A stretch of DNA of 64,000 bases from Anaerolineales bacterium (GTDB lineage Bacteria > Chloroflexota > Anaerolineae > Anaerolineales > Villigracilaceae), in assembly GCA_030583885.1 (NCBI GenBank), contig CP129480.1:3908714-3972713 (forward strand), given 5' to 3'. Below, in pieces: positions 1 to 8,233 of this stretch. A program made the translations under genes and the position numbers. Positions within the stretch are counted from its first letter, which is position 1. Each line of letters opens with the position of its first letter. The notes below the pieces were generated by a model. The model saw nothing but the letters and a program-made list of their open reading frames with translations. It was not told where the DNA came from and made no database searches.

Positions 1-434
1 CCAATGACCTGCTCGATCGCTTGAGTGACGGGCACATGTCGATCCGCTTTGTCACGCAGGAGGCCTATAAGGATAAAAAGCGTGATGACTTGAAGGAAAC
101 GCTCGATATCCAGATCAGCGATTCGGCCGGCACGCGCGATTATGAAATGTACTCAGGCGGCGAGGCATTTCGCGTGAACTTTGCCATCCGCCTCGCGCTC
201 TCTGAAATCCTTGCCCAGCGCAAAGGCGCGCGCCTGCAAACCCTCGTCATCGACGAAGGCTTCGGCTCGCAGGATGTGCAGGGACGGCAAAGACTGATCG
301 AAGCCATCAATACCGTCAAAAATGATTTTGCAAAGATCCTTATCATCACCCATCTCGAAGAACTCAAGGATGCCTTCCCGAACCGTATCGAGGTTGAAAA
401 AACGGAACGCGGCAGTTCGGTCAAGGTAATTTAA
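1..434 (+). CDS. sbcC: Exonuclease subunit SbcC/Rad50-like, C-terminal fragment
   Basis: The reading frame is open from base 3, so the gene starts before the window; only the last 143 residues are visible. SbcC is the SMC-like ATPase partner of the SbcD nuclease and acts on DNA hairpins and double-strand ends. Seen: the ABC signature region (YSGGEAFRVNFAIRLALSE) followed by the Walker B/D-loop stretch (TLVIDEGFGSQD) and a switch histidine region (IITHLEEL), which is the usual C-terminal half of an SbcC/Rad50 head. The coiled coil and Walker A lie outside. Its stop codon overlaps the next start (TAATG), so the glycosyltransferase is probably co-translated. RecN or another SMC-like ATPase is less likely because the signature motif matches SbcC best. 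Confidence 0.88.
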   Translation, partial: NDLLDRLSDGHMSIRFVTQEAYKDKKRDDLKETLDIQISDSAGTRDYEMYSGGEAFRVNFAIRLALSEILAQRKGARLQTLVIDEGFGSQDVQGRQRLIEAINTVKNDFAKILIITHLEELKDAFPNRIEVEKTERGSSVKVI

Positions 435-1600
435 TGGCCTTTCTCTTTATTTCAACTTTTCTATTTATTGCAGGGCTTGTCATCATTCATTGGGTGCACA
501 ACCAGTATCATCTTGATATCATCGTCACACCCAAAACGCCGCCCAGCCGTGCGCCGCTTGTCTCCATCTGCATCCCTGCACGCAATGAAGAAAAAAATAT
601 TCGCAGATGTGTCGAAGCCGCATTGGTACAGGATTATCAAAATCTCGAAGTCATTGTTCTGGATGACCGCTCCATGGATGCGACGCCGGCTCAATTGGAG
701 GAAATTGCTTCCCGCGATTCTCGCCTCATGCCAATCCACGGCTCGGACCTACCCCCAGGCTGGGCGGGCAAACCCCATGCCTTGTACCAAGCCTCAGCCG
801 TCGCCCGCGGCGAGTGGCTGTGCTTCGTGGACGCGGATACCTTGCTTGCGCCGCAGGCATTGTCGTCCGTGTTGGCAAAGGCTTGGGAAACAGAAGCAGA
901 TATGTTCACGGTTATGACACGCCAGATCCTCGGCTCGTTTTGGGAGAAGGTCGTCATGCCGCTGGTGATGACCGCGCTCTCCGTTGGATTTTCCCCGCGT
1001 AAAGTGAACGACCCATCCCGACGTGATGCCATCGCCAACGGACAGTTCATCTTCATCAAGCGTTCGGTCTATGATGCCATCGGCGGGCATGAAAGCGTCA
1101 AAGACCAGATCGTGGAAGATAAAGCCATCTCCGAGCAGGTGAAATGGAACGGTTATCGGCTCGTCGTGGCGGACGGCTCGCACGTGGTCAGCACGCGCAT
1201 GTACACATCCCTCGCGGAGATGTGGGAAGGCTGGACGAAGAATATCTACCTCGGCTTGCGGGATCATCCATCCATGCTGTTGCTGGGAGCCTTCGGCGCA
1301 ACGCTCGCCCTGATCGCGGCGCTATTTTTACCTGTCTGGCCTCTTCTTGGAGTTTTCTGGTATTTCAACGGAGACGGCTGGATGGCGATTGGCGTTATCT
1401 TTCAATCCCTGCTGGTTTGGGGCGCGTTGATTTATGCGCGGGCAAACGTGGCACACGGGATGGGCATCTCCCGCTGGTATGCGTGGACAACCCCGCTGGG
1501 TGCAGGCGTGTTTGCCGCCATGATGTTGACTTCCGCATGGAAGGTGATATCCGGGCAGGGGGTTACCTGGCGGGGCAGGAAGTATCTTTCAAGTTTGTGA
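434..1600 (+). CDS. Family 2 glycosyltransferase, membrane-associated
   Basis: 388 residues. A short N-terminal membrane segment is followed by a GT-A fold: VSICIPARNEEKNI (nucleotide-sugar binding start), VIVLDDRS (first Asp), FVDADT (DxD-like metal site near residue 135) and QIVEDKAISEQVKWNG (the ED..Q.R-like acceptor region). Two to three hydrophobic helices follow from about residue 280. This arrangement is typical of carotenoid- or hopanoid-type glycosyltransferases (CrtQ/HpnB-like), which transfer sugars to lipids at the membrane. The acceptor cannot be told from sequence. The start overlaps the sbcC stop by one base. Confidence 0.8.
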   Translation: MAFLFISTFLFIAGLVIIHWVHNQYHLDIIVTPKTPPSRAPLVSICIPARNEEKNIRRCVEAALVQDYQNLEVIVLDDRSMDATPAQLEEIASRDSRLMPIHGSDLPPGWAGKPHALYQASAVARGEWLCFVDADTLLAPQALSSVLAKAWETEADMFTVMTRQILGSFWEKVVMPLVMTALSVGFSPRKVNDPSRRDAIANGQFIFIKRSVYDAIGGHESVKDQIVEDKAISEQVKWNGYRLVVADGSHVVSTRMYTSLAEMWEGWTKNIYLGLRDHPSMLLLGAFGATLALIAALFLPVWPLLGVFWYFNGDGWMAIGVIFQSLLVWGALIYARANVAHGMGISRWYAWTTPLGAGVFAAMMLTSAWKVISGQGVTWRGRKYLSSL

Positions 1601-1695
1601 CATAAGTCCTTGATGAATTCGTTGTTTGCGTGGAATGATGCATAAGTACACGTAACTGTATCATTCAAACATATTCAAAACGAAGGAAAAAAGAA

Positions 1696-2169
1696 ATGAA
1701 AAAGATTGTGATGTTCGTCTTGACGGGGATGCTGTTGTTGAACGCGTGCGCCGCGCCGGGCAGTGTTTCCATTGAAGTGAGTGGTACCTGGGCACGTTCC
1801 GGGTCGAAGGATGGGAACAGTGCGGCCTACATGCTGCTGTTCAATCAAACAGGGCAGACGGATCAACTGATCGGCGCTTCGTCGGATGCCGCTTCAGCGG
1901 TTGAGATCCATTTAAGCCAGATGAGTACGGACGGCGTGATGCAGATGACCCGGCAGGAGGCGATAACACTCCCATCGAACGCGATGCTGGAATTAAAACC
2001 GGGCAGTTATCACGTCATGTTGATCGATCTCAAGCAGGATTTGGCGGCGGGCGAGAGCATCGAGATCACGCTACATTTCAGAAATCACGCGGATGTTATC
2101 CTGACGGTCCCAATCCGGGACGCAGCCGATATGGGCGGTTCCGGCATGGATGGACAGAACATGCCATAA
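1696..2169 (+). CDS. PCu(A)C-type copper chaperone lipoprotein
   Basis: 157 residues with a lipobox at the N-terminus (LLLNACAA), so it is predicted to be anchored outside the membrane. The core follows the PCu(A)C family: WARSGSKDGNSAAYMLLFN, then a copper-ligand set H..M....M.M (IHLSQMSTDGVMQM) and a second H.M pair (GSYHVMLIDL). Family members carry Cu(I) to cytochrome oxidase subunit II or other periplasmic cuproproteins. No oxidase subunit is next to it; NrfHA follows in the same direction, but a hairpin and about 300 bp separate them. The C-terminus has an extra Met/Gly tail. ATG 1696 follows a purine-rich stretch (GAAGGAAAAAAG). Confidence 0.85.
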   Translation: MKKIVMFVLTGMLLLNACAAPGSVSIEVSGTWARSGSKDGNSAAYMLLFNQTGQTDQLIGASSDAASAVEIHLSQMSTDGVMQMTRQEAITLPSNAMLELKPGSYHVMLIDLKQDLAAGESIEITLHFRNHADVILTVPIRDAADMGGSGMDGQNMP

Positions 2170-2204
2170 AAATCTGCGCTTCCAGCGCTGTGGATTGTCC
2201 ATTC

Positions 2205-2233
2205 GCCCCGCCGCTTCCCCACAGTGGCGGGGC
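2205..2233 (+). terminator. GC-rich hairpin after the copper chaperone
   Basis: Perfect 8-bp stem GCCCCGCC / GGCGGGGC with a 13-nt loop, 35 bp past the stop. Only a weak T-rich tail follows (TTCGATTTCC), so termination is plausible but not certain. Confidence 0.45.
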
Positions 2234-2403
2234 TTCGATTTCCTTAGTGTAGCCCTCAAAGGTCGGAAATGACTTTTTTGTGGAATCAGGACAGGGTTAA
2301 TGGTGAAACATGATTTTATCCAAGCGATGCCATTTCTCGCATTCAAATTAAGATAGAATTAGTTTAAATTCTGCTTATCAAAGATTCAGTTTACGGCCAA
2401 AAT

Positions 2404-2446
2404 TGTGATAAAAGTTACAATCAAAATTTGAATACTCTTTTATACT
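2404..2446 (+). promoter_or_regulatory. Class II-like CRP/FNR site and -10 element of nrfHA
   Basis: TGTGA-TAAAAG-TTACA at 2404-2419 is a CRP/FNR-family dyad with one mismatch, inside the longer dyad ATTGTGA/TTACAAT. A -10-like TATACT lies at 2441-2446. The dyad centre (2411.5) is about 41.5 bp before the expected start near 2453, which is the class II activator position. The likely binder is the Crp-type regulator encoded at 4904-5590 (inference). A matching arrangement precedes the cyd operon. Confidence 0.7.
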
Positions 2447-2478
2447 AAGTGCACGTTAAGTTTATGCGAGGTCAGCCT

Positions 2479-2964
2479 ATGTCCAAACTTCCCATCATTG
2501 CCATCCTGGTTGCGGTCCTTGCTCTGGGATATTTTGCGCTGGTGTCCGATGCCGCCGCCTACGGTGGGAGCGCGCCGGAGACCTGTGCGAACTGCCATGC
2601 GATGGATTCGCAGTACGAGAACTGGTACCACGGGGGACATTCCAACTGGGCAAAATGCACCGACTGCCACCTCCCCCACAGCAATTTCATTGTGTATTAT
2701 GCCGAGAAGGGGCGGCAGGGCGCGAAGGATACCTATGCCTTTGTAACGGGGAACATCCCTGAGTTAATGCGTGCGGAGGACAAAACGAAGGAGATCGTGC
2801 AGGAGAACTGCATCCACTGCCATGAAAACACGGTGGAGGAGATTGTAATGGGGGAACAGGAATTTGACCGCTACTGCTGGGACTGCCACCGCTATACCGC
2901 GCATGGCGCACGAGGCGGTTCCGGCGCGCCCTATCAAGATTCACATCTTTATCCGACCAAATAA
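2479..2964 (+). CDS. nrfH: Tetraheme cytochrome c quinol dehydrogenase NrfH
   Basis: 161 residues. NrfH oxidises menaquinol in the membrane and passes electrons to NrfA for reduction of nitrite to ammonium. One N-terminal membrane anchor (residues 4-24) is followed by four CxxCH heme motifs at about 36-40 (CANCH), 60-64 (CTDCH), 111-115 (CIHCH) and 133-137 (CWDCH). The length fits NrfH/NapC-like proteins with four hemes. ATG 2479 is chosen over an in-frame GTG 30 bp upstream because GAGG sits 7 bases before it. nrfA follows after 11 bases, so the two form an operon. A CRP/FNR-like site lies about 60 bp upstream. Confidence 0.93.
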   Translation: MSKLPIIAILVAVLALGYFALVSDAAAYGGSAPETCANCHAMDSQYENWYHGGHSNWAKCTDCHLPHSNFIVYYAEKGRQGAKDTYAFVTGNIPELMRAEDKTKEIVQENCIHCHENTVEEIVMGEQEFDRYCWDCHRYTAHGARGGSGAPYQDSHLYPTK

Positions 2965-2975
2965 GGAGAATGTTC

Positions 2976-4307
2976 ATGAAACAATACACCACTCTCATTC
3001 TGGCTGGTTTGGTGATCGTCCTTGCCGCCGTTTTGATCGGCGTTCTAACTTATGTACGGAGTCATCCTGTACAGGAACGCGCCATCCAGCCGCTGGTGGA
3101 GATTGCGGCGATGGAACCCGATTCTTCGGTATGGGGCGTGAATTTCCCCAATCAATATGACACCTTCCTGAAGACCAAGACCAACAATCTGGATACGACA
3201 TACGGTGGTTCTTCGGCGTTCTCATGGCTGGAACGTGACCCGCGTCAGGTCATCCTGTTTGCCGGATACCCGTTCAGCGTGGATTACAACGATGACCGCG
3301 GTCATGCCAACGCTTTGCAGGATGTACGCGAGACCAAACGCCTCAACCTCGACGTGAGCAATCCCGCCCGCACCCCGGGCACATGCTACTCCTGTAAATC
3401 CTCCGACAATCCCGGCCTGTGGGACCGTCTCGGCATGGAGGCATACGATGCCATGTCCTTTGTGGAACTTGGCGATCATATTACCGAGCCGATCGGTTGT
3501 GCCAATTGTCATGAAGCAGGGACAATGCGTTTGATCGTCACCAACCCTGCGCTGGACGAAGCCCTCCAGCGCCAAGGCAAGGATTGGCGCACCTTCACCC
3601 GTCAGGAGATGCGAACGGTGGTCTGCGCGAATTGTCACGTCGAGTATTACTTCAAGGGTGACGGAAAATATCTCACCTTCCCCTGGGATAAAGGCACAAA
3701 AGTCGAAGATATGATCACGTATTACGAAGCGGCAGGATTCAAGGATTGGACATATCCCGAAACCGATACCCCCATGCTCAAGGCCCAGCATCCTGAGTAT
3801 GAATTCTTCACTGCAGGAAGCACGCACTACAATGCTGGTGTCTCCTGCTCAGATTGTCACATGCCCTATGTCCGTGATGGCGCAAGCAAGTATTCCACGC
3901 ACGATGTCAAAAGCCCCCTGCTCAACCCGGAGCCAGCCTGCGGACAATGTCACACCAACGTCGAGTACGTGGTGAACCGCGTCAACCAGATCCAGCAGCA
4001 GGTCGCCAGCACCAAGATCGCCACCGAAGACGCCATCATCGACGCGATCAACGCCATCAAACTTGCTGCTGCCAACCCCGGTGCAGACAAGGACCTGCTT
4101 GATCAGGCGCGTACACTTCACCGCGAAGCGCATTTCATGTGGGACTTTATCTCCGCTGAGAACAGCACCGGCTTCCACAATCCCGAATACGCGCTCGAAG
4201 TGCTCGCGAAAGCTACAAACCTTGCGCGGCAGGCACAGATGTTCGCTGCGCAGTCCGTGGGTGATACCTCCCTGCTTGCCACCGGCACATACTATCCTTC
4301 GGAATAG
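2976..4307 (+). CDS. nrfA: Ammonia-forming cytochrome c nitrite reductase NrfA
   Basis: 443 residues. Catalyses the six-electron reduction of nitrite to ammonium on the outer face of the membrane. The catalytic heme motif is CYSCK (about 137-141), the Lys-ligated heme unique to this family; four CxxCH motifs follow at about 175, 217, 291 and 322 (CANCH, CANCH, CSDCH, CGQCH). The N-terminus is a hydrophobic helix (about 5-25), possibly an uncleaved anchor. ATG 2976 is preferred to ATG 2970 because GGAG lies 7 bases upstream of it but only 1 base from the other. A strong terminator at 4321 closes the nrfHA operon. No nrfBCD or nrfI assembly genes are nearby. Confidence 0.95.
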   Translation: MKQYTTLILAGLVIVLAAVLIGVLTYVRSHPVQERAIQPLVEIAAMEPDSSVWGVNFPNQYDTFLKTKTNNLDTTYGGSSAFSWLERDPRQVILFAGYPFSVDYNDDRGHANALQDVRETKRLNLDVSNPARTPGTCYSCKSSDNPGLWDRLGMEAYDAMSFVELGDHITEPIGCANCHEAGTMRLIVTNPALDEALQRQGKDWRTFTRQEMRTVVCANCHVEYYFKGDGKYLTFPWDKGTKVEDMITYYEAAGFKDWTYPETDTPMLKAQHPEYEFFTAGSTHYNAGVSCSDCHMPYVRDGASKYSTHDVKSPLLNPEPACGQCHTNVEYVVNRVNQIQQQVASTKIATEDAIIDAINAIKLAAANPGADKDLLDQARTLHREAHFMWDFISAENSTGFHNPEYALEVLAKATNLARQAQMFAAQSVGDTSLLATGTYYPSE

Positions 4308-4320
4308 ACACAACACAGCC

Positions 4321-4354
4321 AACTCCCCGTCAGCAATGGCGGGGAGTTTTTTTT
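4321..4354 (+). terminator. Rho-independent terminator of nrfHA
   Basis: Perfect 9-bp stem AACTCCCCG / CGGGGAGTT with a 10-nt loop, followed by eight T residues. Confidence 0.92.
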
Positions 4355-4409
4355 ATTACAGGAACATTTTGCAGGATAACATCGTCAAAGGTGACAAGGA
4401 GAGAAAAAA

Positions 4410-4859
4410 ATGAAAAAGATAATTTTATTAATGCTGGTACTTATCCTCGCTGCCTGTTCCGCTGCCACGCGGTCGGAATACGATCAAAGCCTCAAGAAAT
4501 GGGATGACGCCGATATCACCCACTATCGTTACACCCTCTTTATCGGCTGTTTCTGCCCGTTCGCGCAGGACATGCCCCTCATCATCGAAGTAAAGGACGG
4601 CGGGATGGTTTCGATAACCCGTTTCGACGGCACACCGATTGAAACGACGGATCCCGCCTACGATACGTACGTATCCTATGCGACGATTGACCGCATCTTT
4701 CTTAAGCTGGAAACTGCTCTTTCAGGTGAGGCGGATGACGTCATTGTGGCGTATGACTCGGTGTACGGATTCCCCGCCAACATCGCCATTGACTACATCA
4801 AGGAAGCCATTGACGATGAATTGTCGTTTCAAATCTCGAGTTTTGAGGTGTTGGAATAG
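4410..4859 (+). CDS. DUF6174-type lipoprotein
   Basis: 149 residues with a lipobox (LILAACSA), so an exported lipoprotein. The mature part matches the pattern of DUF6174 proteins: a Trp/Tyr-rich start (KKWDDADITHYRYTL), a Cys pair (GCFCPF), a beta strand with a DGG turn (VEVKDGG-like) and a C-terminal VAYDSVYGFPANIAIDY motif. Function is unknown for the family. GGAG lies 13-16 bases before the ATG within GACAAGGAGAGAAAAAA. It stands alone between the nrf terminator and a convergent regulator gene. Confidence 0.75.
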   Translation: MKKIILLMLVLILAACSAATRSEYDQSLKKWDDADITHYRYTLFIGCFCPFAQDMPLIIEVKDGGMVSITRFDGTPIETTDPAYDTYVSYATIDRIFLKLETALSGEADDVIVAYDSVYGFPANIAIDYIKEAIDDELSFQISSFEVLE

Positions 4860-4863
4860 CACA

Positions 4864-4896
4864 AAGTGACGTCACTTTCGGAAGTGTCCGTCACTT
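4864..4896. terminator. Nested hairpin between convergent genes
   Basis: Outer stem AAGTGACG (4864-4871) pairs with CGTCACTT (4889-4896); inner stem CACTT/AAGTG closes on a TCGG loop. It sits between the convergent DUF6174 and Crp-type genes and probably terminates both, although no long T run follows. It also contains the palindrome AAGTGACGTCACTT, so an operator role is possible. Confidence 0.5.
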
Positions 4897-4903
4897 GCTC
4901 TTA

Positions 4904-5590
4904 TCAATTATAAGGCTGTGCCCACTGGTCAAAGATTTCCCTGTCCATGATCTGGATGCGCCGGTCCTCCACCTTGATCGCGCCGCTGCGTTCCAGTTCC
5001 TTCATGGAACGGGCCACCACCTCCCGTACCGTTCCCAGTCTCGCGGCAAGCTGTTCCTGCGTCCAGTACGGCGCGGACCGTTCCTGAGGCATCTCCGCGA
5101 TCAAACGCGCGAGGCGGTGGGTAACCTGATAGAAGGCCATTTCGCTCACCATCCGCACCATGCCGCGCAGCATCCTGCCGAAGTTCACCAATACCTTTTG
5201 AGCAAATACAGGGTGCGCTTTGACGAGTTCGCGTAATTTCCCGCTATTGATCACCCAGACACGGCATGCCTCCAGCGCCTCGACGTTGGCGGGATTCGTC
5301 CCTTCATCAAATGCAGGGACCTCCGCAAACGTATCCCCCTCCTGCAAAATACGGACAATATACTGCCGCCCCTGCGGGGAAAGGCGGAATATCTTGGCGC
5401 TTCCCTGTTCAATAATATACAGACCATCGCAAGGGTCGCCTTCCCAGAACAACACATCCCCGCGCTGGTATTCGCGCAGGTGCATGTATCCAGCAATATC
5501 TCCCAGCATGTCTTCCGCAAGATCGTCAAAGTATTCATTACCCCGCAGGACCTTCACTCTTTGGGCAAGGTTCGCTTCCATGGATTTCAT
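4904..5590 (-). CDS. Crp/Fnr-family transcriptional regulator
   Basis: 228 residues. N-terminal cyclic-nucleotide-binding-like beta barrel (about 20-120: YQRGDVLFWEGDPCDGLYII, then QEGDTFAEVPAF), a long dimerisation helix and a C-terminal winged helix. The recognition helix TVREVVARSMKEL keeps the Arg-Glu-x-x-x-Arg spacing that in CRP contacts TGTGA. No N-terminal Cys cluster is present, so it is not an Fe-S FNR; the Arg-Ser of the cAMP pocket is replaced (NPANVEA), so cAMP binding is doubtful. Sites matching TGTGA-N6-TCACA lie before nrfHA and the cyd operon, making this the natural candidate activator (inference). The phosphoribosyltransferase gene ends 8 bases upstream, so the two are probably co-transcribed. 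Confidence 0.9.
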   Translation of the reverse strand: MKSMEANLAQRVKVLRGNEYFDDLAEDMLGDIAGYMHLREYQRGDVLFWEGDPCDGLYIIEQGSAKIFRLSPQGRQYIVRILQEGDTFAEVPAFDEGTNPANVEALEACRVWVINSGKLRELVKAHPVFAQKVLVNFGRMLRGMVRMVSEMAFYQVTHRLARLIAEMPQERSAPYWTQEQLAARLGTVREVVARSMKELERSGAIKVEDRRIQIMDREIFDQWAQPYN

Positions 5591-5598
5591 GTCTGGGA

Positions 5599-6111
5599 TT
5601 ATATCTCACCCAGCAAAACATGGTCCGCGCCACGATCGATCTCCCATGGATAGACAATGAACGCATCGGTGGTCGCCGCATAGTAATCAGGGCGGACACT
5701 TCCAAATAAATTGCGATACGGGTTGAAATGCAGGACGCAGGTCTCCGGGAAACCGCCTGCCGCAGAGACGCGGTTCTTCACCGCCGTGATCGTGCGTCCC
5801 GACCCCCAGACATCGTCCACAATCAGGGTGGGGCGTCCGCGCAATTTATCCTCTGCAGGGAATTGAATGAACTGGGGCCAGGCCATGAAAGCCGATGATT
5901 CCTGGCTCTGCATCTGCGCGGGAAAGTCCACGGCGGCGGTGAGGATGTGGGTAATGTCCATCGCCTCGGCCAGCAGCCCGCCGGGAATGATCCCGCCGCG
6001 CGTGATCAACACCATCGCGGTAAACTCGCGGCGGAGCTGGGGAATCAGGTGGTCAATTAATTTATCCACCTCCTCCCAGGAGACCACTTCACGGCGGGGT
6101 TCAGACGGCAT
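5599..6111 (-). CDS. Phosphoribosyltransferase (hypoxanthine/xanthine type)
   Basis: 170 residues with a type I PRTase fold. The PRPP-binding loop reads LIVDDVWGSGRTI (about 105-117), preceded by a beta-strand/loop with ITRGGIIPGGLLA. Such small enzymes attach ribose 5-phosphate to purine bases for salvage; the base preference cannot be read from the sequence. AAGGA lies 9 bases before ATG 6111. It is upstream of, and probably co-transcribed with, the Crp-type regulator. Confidence 0.82.
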   Translation of the reverse strand: MPSEPRREVVSWEEVDKLIDHLIPQLRREFTAMVLITRGGIIPGGLLAEAMDITHILTAAVDFPAQMQSQESSAFMAWPQFIQFPAEDKLRGRPTLIVDDVWGSGRTITAVKNRVSAAGGFPETCVLHFNPYRNLFGSVRPDYYAATTDAFIVYPWEIDRGADHVLLGEI

Positions 6112-6157
6112 ATCGTTAATTCCTTGTGAGATACGAATTCAGCGAGGCAAGTTTTTA

Positions 6158-7054
6158 TTACGCCAGAGCAGCTGCGAGCGGCGCGGGAGCCGCCACCTGC
6201 ACGGACTTCCCTTCTGCCGTGGCTTTTTCCACGTCACGCGCCCAAATATAAAGGCAGGTGCTGTACGCTGTTCTGGTATAGGAGCTGAACAGGCTCGAGA
6301 GCATCACGATCGAGAAGAAGATCAATGCCCCAATGGCAATGCCCGCAATTATAATGACGGTGCTGCCCCCGGCCACATAGGCGATCCCACCGCCGACGGC
6401 AAGACCGAGCACAAGGCCGATCATGACGACCACAAAGCTGATCAAACCAGTGACAAAGCGCACGCCCACCGTGCTGATACCGATCAGCAAAAGGTTTTCC
6501 CTGGTGATCTTCACAATGCGTGCCAGACCGTCCTTGAGATTTAGATCGTCGATCACCATGGCGGGCAGAACCAGGAGGGCGGCTTCGGTCCATAACGCTT
6601 CGACGGCCCGCATGGCACTGCGCAGGATGCCGGCAAGGACATTGTTCTTTTTATTGTTTTGGGTCATATTGCGAAGGACACCCACCAACGTGGAAACCGC
6701 CGCAAGAGTAAGGATGTCGAAGAAGTCGCGGCGCACGATTACCCAGGCCTCATCCATGCGGCCATCCCCCGTGGTGAGATAGCCATAAATCAAACGGATG
6801 GTCATGGCCGAGAAAACATAGGTCACTGTGAATTGAATGAACATCAGGATGGCACCCAACACACCCATGATGATCTGTCCAATTTGACCATCGCCCAACA
6901 GGACGGCTGTCAGGATGATCGGGATGATCCCGATGACCGAGATGATCATTCCCACGATCAATGCATAAACGGACGGTTTAAGCAAATCCTTGTCCTTGAA
7001 GGCCATGCTCCAGGCCTGTTTTAGGAAGGACCAGCCGCGTGAAAAACTTTCCAT
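6158..7054 (-). CDS. DUF6159 multi-pass membrane protein
   Basis: 298 residues. Starts with the family pattern FSRGWSFLKQAWSMAFKDK and has about five to six hydrophobic helices (near 28-52, 60-88, 115-130, 195-225 and 230-262), with a charged loop between. The C-terminus is cytoplasmic-looking and Ala-rich. No enzymatic motif is visible; function unknown. AGGAG lies 8 bases before the ATG. It is a single-gene unit divergent from the HAMP protein. Confidence 0.8.
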   Translation of the reverse strand: MESFSRGWSFLKQAWSMAFKDKDLLKPSVYALIVGMIISVIGIIPIILTAVLLGDGQIGQIIMGVLGAILMFIQFTVTYVFSAMTIRLIYGYLTTGDGRMDEAWVIVRRDFFDILTLAAVSTLVGVLRNMTQNNKKNNVLAGILRSAMRAVEALWTEAALLVLPAMVIDDLNLKDGLARIVKITRENLLLIGISTVGVRFVTGLISFVVVMIGLVLGLAVGGGIAYVAGGSTVIIIAGIAIGALIFFSIVMLSSLFSSYTRTAYSTCLYIWARDVEKATAEGKSVQVAAPAPLAAALA

Positions 7055-7197
7055 ATCTCACTCTCCTGTTAAAAGATAGGCTGATTATAGCAAAAACCCC
7101 GCATTCGGATGTAATGGAATTGCAGGGACGCGATGGAACGTATGCATCCTCTATTACTGTATAATCACCCGCATATTTTATATTTTAGGAGATTGCC

Positions 7198-8220
7198 ATG
7201 TCCGCAACAACGCGAGCGAAACCCTACCTGAGCCTGCGCTATAAATTATTAATCCCCTTGATGACCCTCGGCATTGTCATCTTTATCCTGAGTTATTTTG
7301 GCGCGCGAAATTACCTGAGAGCCACGATCTACAATGTAATGGAGGAGGATATCATTTCCATCAGGGACTTCGTCGCCGCCTGTATGGACGAAGATGTGCT
7401 GCAAGCACTGACTTCAGGAAGCGCACAGTACGATGCTTCCGCAGGGTGGCCTGCAGGCATGACCGACCCGCGCTACTGGGAGCAGCAAGCCTGTCTCGAT
7501 GCCGTCCATGACTATACCTCCCGCGCTGAAATGTACACCTATTATGTGGTGGACGAAAAGACACTCGCGTACGGGCTTGACCAATGGACGACGTTATTCC
7601 CGGAAGACAGCTTTCCCCTCGGCGATTTGATCAGCGAGGTGGATAACAATGTGGAAGACCTGTGGTTCGGGCTGGATGATACCTATATTTATCCCGAGCT
7701 TGAATATGATGAAGAACTGGATCTCTATTATTTTGCCGCCGCCACACCGCTCTTCAATTCAAGCGGCAATGTTGTGGGCGGTTTGTCCATTTTTCTGGAT
7801 GCAGGCTGGGCGGTCGAGAACCTTCAGCAACTTTCCACAAACCTCCTGATCATTTTTATGGGTATTTTTGCCGTGATCACCATCCTTCTGCTGGCAATTA
7901 CCAGAACTACCATGTCCGAACTCAGCGCCTTGCAGGCCACCTCCCAGCGCGTTGCCAATGGGGACTACACCCCCATTGCCATAAAACCTCATACGCTGGA
8001 TGACGAAGTATCCACACTTGCGCGGTTATTTAACATCATGCTTGATAAGGTCCGCGTGCGTGAAGAAACTCTGCAAAAACAGGTCGTTGAATTAAAAATT
8101 CAAATTGACATTGAAAAACGCAGCAAGGATGTAAAGGAAATTGTGGATACGGAATTCTTCCAGGATCTAAAACAACGCGCCACAGACCTGCGCAAGCGAA
8201 AAAACAAAGGCATGGAATAG
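7198..8220 (+). CDS. HAMP-domain membrane sensor without a recognisable output domain
   Basis: 340 residues. Membrane segment 1 at about 17-36, an extracytoplasmic sensor-like region at about 37-215 (Cache-like, rich in Tyr/Asp), membrane segment 2 at about 218-240, then a HAMP domain (about 241-295: SELSALQATSQRVANGDYT and DDEVSTLARLFNIMLDKV). The tail is a coiled coil ending in EFFQDLKQRATDLRKRKN. No kinase, cyclase, GGDEF or methyl-accepting domain follows, so it must act through a partner or by clustering. AGGAG lies 8 bases before ATG 7198. Confidence 0.8.
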   Translation: MSATTRAKPYLSLRYKLLIPLMTLGIVIFILSYFGARNYLRATIYNVMEEDIISIRDFVAACMDEDVLQALTSGSAQYDASAGWPAGMTDPRYWEQQACLDAVHDYTSRAEMYTYYVVDEKTLAYGLDQWTTLFPEDSFPLGDLISEVDNNVEDLWFGLDDTYIYPELEYDEELDLYYFAAATPLFNSSGNVVGGLSIFLDAGWAVENLQQLSTNLLIIFMGIFAVITILLLAITRTTMSELSALQATSQRVANGDYTPIAIKPHTLDDEVSTLARLFNIMLDKVRVREETLQKQVVELKIQIDIEKRSKDVKEIVDTEFFQDLKQRATDLRKRKNKGME

Positions 8221-8233
8221 ACGGGATATGCCC

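Noticed and set aside
4861..4896. FNR site between the DUF6174 and Crp-type genes
   Set aside because: The palindrome AAGTGACGTCACTT does not match TGTGA-N6-TCACA and lies between convergent genes.
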